49,104 bases of DNA, taken from Nitrosomonadales bacterium. GTDB taxonomy: Bacteria > Pseudomonadota > Gammaproteobacteria > Burkholderiales > Gallionellaceae. Position numbers and translations under genes: made by a program. Below, piece by piece: positions 44,778 to 49,104 of this stretch; within the stretch, counting starts at the first letter, position 1; every line of letters begins with the position of its first letter. The notes under the pieces were generated by a model. The model had not been told where the DNA came from, ran no database searches, and saw only the letters and a program-made list of their open reading frames with translations. The stretch spans positions 1 to 49,104 of the forward strand of contig JACRED010000046.1 in the NCBI GenBank assembly GCA_016218415.1. The letters are read 5' to 3'.

Positions 44778-45949
44778 GCACGGCCCGTCACCAGCACGCG
44801 TATCACCGCAGCCACGGCCCTGACCATTTCGCTATCCATCGTCGTGCCGGTCGGCAGCACCACCACGCTATCTGCTACCTGCTGGGTGTTGGGCAACAAC
44901 AAACCGGCGTGCGGATACAGGTCGCGGTAGGGCTGCATGTTGTGGCAACCCGGCCAGAAGTATTTGCGCGCGCGGATGTTCTCGGCATGCAGCGCCTCGA
45001 TGATCCGGTCTCTGGTCACGGGGCAATCCCTGCCGACCTGCATCACCACGTACTGGTAGTTGTTGCGCTCGGCTTCGTCAAAGGCCAGCAGACTGATGCC
45101 CGGCAAGCCCGACAGCGCTTCCCGGTAAGTATGGTGATTACGACGGTTCGCGTCGATCACGCTGTCGATCGCATCCAGATTGACCAGCCCCATCGCCGCC
45201 GCGACCTCGATCATCTTGCCGTTGGTGCCGGGATGCACCACCTTGTCCATCGCCACGAAGCCGAAGTTGCGCATCAGGCGCATCGTTTCCGCCAGCTCGT
45301 CGTCGTTGGTGACGACCGCGCCGCCCTCAAAGGTATTGAAGAACTTGGTGGCGTGGAAGCTCAGCACTTCGCAGGTACCGAAGTTGCCTATCATCCTGCC
45401 CTTGTACGAGCAGCCGAACGCATGGGCGGCATCGAACATCAGCTTCAGCCCGTGCTCGTCGGCGATCGCCTGCAACTCGTCGACCGGCGCACCGCGCCCC
45501 CACAGATGTACGCCGATGATGCCGGTGGTGCGCGGCGTGATCATCCGTCGCACCGCTGCGGGATCGAGGTTGTGGGTGACCGGATCGATATCCGCAAACA
45601 CCGGCGTGATAGCTTGCCAGCTCAAGGCATGGGCGGTGGCGATGAAGGTATAGGACGGCACGATCACTTCGCCTTCCAGTCCCAGCGCGCGGATCGCGAT
45701 CTCCAGCGCCACGGTGCCGTTGCACATCGCGACACAGTGTTTGACGCCGTGATATGCGGCGACGCGCCGCTCGAATTCCTGCACCATCGGGCCGTCGTTG
45801 CTCAACCAGCGCCGGTCGAAAATATCGCCCACATATTTCATGAATGCTTCACGGCTGCCGATGTTGGGACGACCCACGTGCAACTGTTCGATGAAAGCCG
45901 GAGGCGCGCCGTTGATGGCGAGGTCTTGCGATTTGAGGATAGGCTTCAT
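44774..45949 (-). CDS. DegT/DnrJ/StrS-family sugar aminotransferase
   Basis: 391 residues with all key sites: PLP lysine K202 in LSFHATKFFNTFEGGAV, D173 in FDAAHAFGCSYKG, substrate loop TFIATAHALSW, and HLWGRGAPVDELQ. It should transaminate a 3- or 4-keto sugar nucleotide (product such as dTDP-amino sugar). It follows cysC by 21 bases in the same direction. The transcript just before the AUG reads CCUCCUUUAUC, which resembles the 16S anti-Shine-Dalgarno end rather than a ribosome binding site. It is the canonical member of the three DegT genes and overlaps wbqC. Confidence 0.9.
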   Translation of the reverse strand: MKPILKSQDLAINGAPPAFIEQLHVGRPNIGSREAFMKYVGDIFDRRWLSNDGPMVQEFERRVAAYHGVKHCVAMCNGTVALEIAIRALGLEGEVIVPSYTFIATAHALSWQAITPVFADIDPVTHNLDPAAVRRMITPRTTGIIGVHLWGRGAPVDELQAIADEHGLKLMFDAAHAFGCSYKGRMIGNFGTCEVLSFHATKFFNTFEGGAVVTNDDELAETMRLMRNFGFVAMDKVVHPGTNGKMIEVAAAMGLVNLDAIDSVIDANRRNHHTYREALSGLPGISLLAFDEAERNNYQYVVMQVGRDCPVTRDRIIEALHAENIRARKYFWPGCHNMQPYRDLYPHAGLLLPNTQQVADSVVVLPTGTTMDSEMVRAVAAVIRVLVTGRA

Positions 45950-45970
45950 GATAAAGGAGGGGAGCCGGCG

Positions 45971-46603
45971 TTAAATGTCGGCCTTGCCGTTATGAATGAT
46001 CCCGCGCAGCGTCATTTCTTCTATGACCTGGTGGACGCACTTGTCCAGTTTTGCCCCGCCGGTATTCACCGAAAGCTCGGGCTTCTCCGGGGCTTCATAG
46101 GGCGACGAGATGCCCGTGAATTCGCTGATCTGCCCGGCGCGCGCTTTTTTGTACAGGCCTTTCACATCGCGGCTTTCGCAAACCTCGATAGATGCGTCGC
46201 AATAGACCTCGATGAAATCCCCGTGCTCGACCATGCCGCGCACGCGCTCGCGGTCGGCACGATAGGGCGAGATGAAGGCGGTGAGTACGATCATGCCCGC
46301 CTCCATGAAGAGTTTGGCCATTTCCCCGATGCGGCGTATGTTTTCCTCGCGATCCTTGCTTGAGAAGCCCAGGTCGCCGCACAGCCCGTGGCGCACATTG
46401 TCGCCATCCAGCACGAACGTGCGGCAACCTTGCTGATGCAGGGTTTCTTCGACAGCATGGGCCAGGGTGGATTTTCCCGAGCCGGACAGGCCGGTAAACC
46501 AGATGATGGCTCCGCGATGTCCGTTCTGTGCCTCGCGGCGATGGCGGGTGACGGTGGCGTGATGCCAGACGGTATTGGTCGAGACGGGTGCTTGTGTTTT
46601 CAT
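45971..46603 (-). CDS. cysC: Adenylyl-sulfate kinase (CysC)
   Basis: 210 residues from the ATG at 46603 ([14 protein letters not shown]). The P-loop is [18 protein letters not shown]; the APS-binding region is [43 protein letters not shown] and [23 protein letters not shown] follow, all typical. It makes PAPS from APS and ATP. It lies 19 bases after cysQ and before the glycan genes, far from cysDN. As the assimilatory CysH here uses APS, PAPS is probably made for the sulfotransferase at 39881. An in-frame TTG at 46633 is an unlikely start. Confidence 0.96.
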   Translation of the reverse strand: MKTQAPVSTNTVWHHATVTRHRREAQNGHRGAIIWFTGLSGSGKSTLAHAVEETLHQQGCRTFVLDGDNVRHGLCGDLGFSSKDREENIRRIGEMAKLFMEAGMIVLTAFISPYRADRERVRGMVEHGDFIEVYCDASIEVCESRDVKGLYKKARAGQISEFTGISSPYEAPEKPELSVNTGGAKLDKCVHQVIEEMTLRGIIHNGKADI

Positions 46604-46622
46604 ATCGGGGAAATATTCAAGG

Positions 46623-47447
<825 letters not shown>

Positions 47448-47698
47448 GATTCGTTAGCCTGTTTTGCGCGTTGTTTGTGGCTGCCGCCTTATTCGTTGCC
47501 CATGACGGCCGGGAATACGCATCAACTGACCGTGTGGCAACACACGTGTCGGATACCCGCGCATCTTAACACCGAGCATGTCCTTCTGTGAATTTGCCGG
47601 GGTGGCGGGGAGGGGCACAGTTGTCCTGAACCCTGCTGAATGGCGTATGCGGGAAAACAAATCTGACCAAATAAATTGGCAAAAGACCGGATTGCAGG

Positions 47699-47727
47699 TT
47701 GACCGTGCTGGTCAAAATCACTATGAT
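47699..47727 (+). promoter_or_regulatory. Promoter of the tRNA-Asn gene
   Basis: TTGACC (47699-47704), a 17-base spacer and TATGAT (47722-47727). The predicted start is ~7 bases further on, just ahead of the mature tRNA at 47742. Both boxes are close to the sigma-70 consensus. Confidence 0.8.
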
Positions 47728-47741
47728 GCGCACCTCTTCAT

Positions 47742-47817
47742 TCCCTGATAGCTCAGTCGGTAGAGCGACGGACTGTTAATCCGCAGGTCCCTGGTTCGAG
47801 TCCAGGTCGGGGAGCCA
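47742..47817 (+). tRNA. tRNA-Asn (GTT)
   Basis: Complete cloverleaf: acceptor TCCCTGA / TCGGGGA, D-arm GCTC...GAGC, anticodon GTT at 47775-47777 in loop CTGTTAA, T-arm CTGG-TTCGAGT-CCAG, discriminator G and an encoded CCA. It is a single tRNA with its own promoter and terminator. Confidence 0.97.
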
Positions 47818-47834
47818 AGAAATTTCAAGCACTT

Positions 47835-47858
47835 AGCCATCCTGTTGGGTGGCTTTTT
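47835..47858 (+). terminator. Terminator after tRNA-Asn
   Basis: AGCCATCC / GGGTGGCT stem (one G-T pair), 4-base loop, followed by five T residues. It begins 18 bases after the tRNA. Confidence 0.85.
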
Positions 47859-47990
47859 GCTTTCCGGATCGGATGTGTGGTCGGTATACGCAAAGTTTCC
47901 GGAGCGGCATAGTCCGGGCAGGCGTTTGCTGTAATACAGCAAGGTATCCCAGCGCGGTTTTGATTTTAATTGTTCCTGAAAGGACCTGAC

Positions 47991-48863
47991 ATGAAGTTGT
48001 TCCAATCCCGAAATCTGATAGTCGGCGCTGTATCCCTGATCACGCTGTGCGCATGCAATCCCGCCGACCACTCCAAATCCGCCGTTGCAGCCACCGTGAA
48101 CGGCACTGACATCAGCGAAAGCCGCGTGGAACTGTTGGTCAAGCAGAGCGCCGGCCAAGGGCAGCCGGATACTCCCGAATTGCGCAAAACGATAGTCGAT
48201 CAACTGACGATGCAACTCATCATCACCCAGGAGGCCATCAGGAAAGGCATAGACAAGAAGCCGGAAGTGGTGGACCAGATCGAAGTTACCCGGCAATCCA
48301 TGCTGGCGAATGCTTTTGTTCTGGACTACCTGAAGAGCAATCCCGTCAGCGATGACATGCTGAAAGCTGAATATGAAAAAGTCAAAGCACAGATGACCGG
48401 CAGCGAATACAGGGCGCGTCATATCCTGGTGGAGAAAGAAGCCGATGCCAGGGACATCATTGCCAAGCTGAAGAAAAATCCGAAGGCATTTGAATCTTTG
48501 GCAAAGGCCAGATCCAAGGACGTCGGATCCAAAGTGAACGGCGGCGATCTGGGCTGGTTCGATTCCCGTGCAATGGTGCCGGAGTTCGGCGCGGCAGTGG
48601 AAAAGCTGGCAAAGGGAAAATTCACTGAAGAGCCGGTCAAATCCCAATTCGGCTATCACGTCATCATGCTGGAGAACACCCGTCCAAAAGCGATTCCGCC
48701 ATTTGATCAGGTGAAGTCGCAACTGCAGCAACAAGTGCAACAGCAGAACCTGAAAAAACTGTTTGACGACCTGAAAGCAAAAGCGAAGATTGAGATCGCC
48801 CAGTCTGCGGCTACGGCAACCATGCCATCGGGGGAAAGCAAGCCAGCTGAACCGGGCAAGTAA
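47991..48863 (+). CDS. PpiC-type peptidyl-prolyl isomerase, probable lipoprotein
   Basis: 290 residues from the ATG at 47991, chosen because AAGGA lies 6 bases before it (an ATG 21 bases upstream has no such support). The signal sequence ends in LITLCAC, a plausible lipobox with Cys +1, so it is probably anchored in a membrane and faces the periplasm. A SurA-N-like helical part (~30-120: TVNGTDISESRVELLV...QEAIRKGIDKKPEV) precedes a parvulin domain (~125-225: YRARHILVEKEADARDIIAKLKK, GGDLGWFDSRAMVPEFGAAV, VKSQFGYHVIMLENTRP). The C-terminus is Gln- and Lys-rich. It resembles PpiD/EpsD-type exopolysaccharide-linked foldases (EpsD family), so it may serve the glycan or outer-membrane proteins. 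A terminator follows. Confidence 0.9.
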   Translation: MKLFQSRNLIVGAVSLITLCACNPADHSKSAVAATVNGTDISESRVELLVKQSAGQGQPDTPELRKTIVDQLTMQLIITQEAIRKGIDKKPEVVDQIEVTRQSMLANAFVLDYLKSNPVSDDMLKAEYEKVKAQMTGSEYRARHILVEKEADARDIIAKLKKNPKAFESLAKARSKDVGSKVNGGDLGWFDSRAMVPEFGAAVEKLAKGKFTEEPVKSQFGYHVIMLENTRPKAIPPFDQVKSQLQQQVQQQNLKKLFDDLKAKAKIEIAQSAATATMPSGESKPAEPGK

Positions 48864-48884
48864 TATTCCCGGGAAGCCGGACAG

Positions 48885-48916
48885 AAAAAAGCCTCGCAGC
48901 GATGCGAGGCTTTTTT
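48885..48916 (+). terminator. Rho-independent terminator after the PpiC gene
   Basis: Perfect 8-bp stem GCCTCGCA / TGCGAGGC with loop GCGA, an A-run before it and six T residues after. It is usable in both directions: the T-run on the minus strand comes from the A-run, which would also stop transcripts from the minus-strand tRNA-Glu. Confidence 0.93.
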
Positions 48917-49034
48917 CATTGGCTTGCTGCCCTTGGTATTTCCGCGCTGCCGGTATCGTCCCATATCCGGGACCGTCAGAAGTCGGCATCAATCTTGATG
49001 GGTTGTGTGGAACAGAAGCAACTGCAGAATTGTT

Positions 49035-49104
49035 TGGCGTCCCCAACGAGATTCGAACTCGTGTTACCGCCGTGAAAGGGCGATGTCCTAGGCCTCTAGA
49101 CGAT
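49035..49104 (-). tRNA. tRNA-Glu (TTC), 5' end outside the window
   Basis: Read on the minus strand: ATCGTCTAGAGGCC (D-arm region), anticodon TTC in loop CTTTCAC, T-arm ACGAG-TTCGAAT-CTCGT, acceptor GGGGAC, discriminator G and CCA at 49035-49037. The first ~6 acceptor bases lie past the window end. The visible part is intact. Confidence 0.93.

Noticed and set aside
44909..46363. 484-codon plus-strand open frame opposite DegT and cysC
   Set aside because: Shadow frame; the minus-strand genes have complete catalytic motifs.
47742..47817. tRNA-Asn as attachment site of a genomic island covering the glycan locus
   Set aside because: No integrase gene and no direct repeat of the tRNA 3' end were found at the far side of the locus.

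Overview
The window looks like a chromosomal segment of a GC-rich Gram-negative betaproteobacterium. The gene families (CysB-type regulator, CC-type APS reductase, ExeA/GspB pair, two-partner secretion, SecDF-YajC-Tgt-QueA order) suggest a Nitrosomonadales/Gallionellaceae-like organism. That placement is an inference from family content; there is no rRNA gene to confirm it. Almost every base is coding, and no gene-free stretch exceeds 300 bases.

Region by region. (1) 1-6570, plus strand: the 3' part of a very large haemagglutinin-type exoprotein (TpsA), its outer-membrane transporter (TpsB), and a secreted protein with two FecR domains, closed by a clear terminator. (2) 6643-8792, minus strand: thioredoxin 2, a DJ-1/PfpI protein and a CysB-type regulator. 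(3) 8903-15124, plus strand: a sulfate assimilation operon (TSUP permease, siroheme sulfite reductase, APS reductase, ATP sulfurylase CysD and CysN), with a 105-bp inverted-repeat element between cysD and cysN. (4) 15135-15685: an apparent single integron-type gene cassette (attC-like site plus an AT-rich small membrane-protein ORF) on the minus strand. (5) 15906-21256, plus strand: ExeA/GspA-like ATPase, GspB, a CobD/AmpE-family membrane protein and an LtaS-type sulfatase-fold membrane enzyme. (6) 21294-28949, minus strand: a small autotransporter-like outer-membrane protein, DedA, SecF, SecD, YajC, Tgt and QueA. (7) 29070-47447, minus strand: an 18.4-kb surface-polysaccharide locus. (8) 47742-end: tRNA-Asn, a PpiC-type lipoprotein and a partial tRNA-Glu.

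How the genes work together. Sulfur runs through the window. The cys operon reduces sulfate through APS. CysH carries the CC...CxxC cysteines of an APS reductase, so assimilation here should not need PAPS. Yet the polysaccharide locus begins with cysQ (PAP phosphatase) and cysC (APS kinase, makes PAPS) and contains a PAPS-type sulfotransferase. The simplest reading is a locus for a sulfated surface glycan with its own PAPS supply and PAP clearance. The same locus carries a WecA-type initiating transferase, five glycosyltransferases, a Wzx-type flippase, three methyltransferases, a WbqC protein and three DegT/DnrJ/StrS paralogues, one of which lacks the PLP-binding lysine. No Wzy polymerase was recognised.

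The main points for a second look are the lone integron cassette after cysN, the lysine-less DegT paralogue, the sulfotransferase/cysC/cysQ module, the odd junction between cysH and cysD, and the long C-terminal extension of the sulfite reductase.
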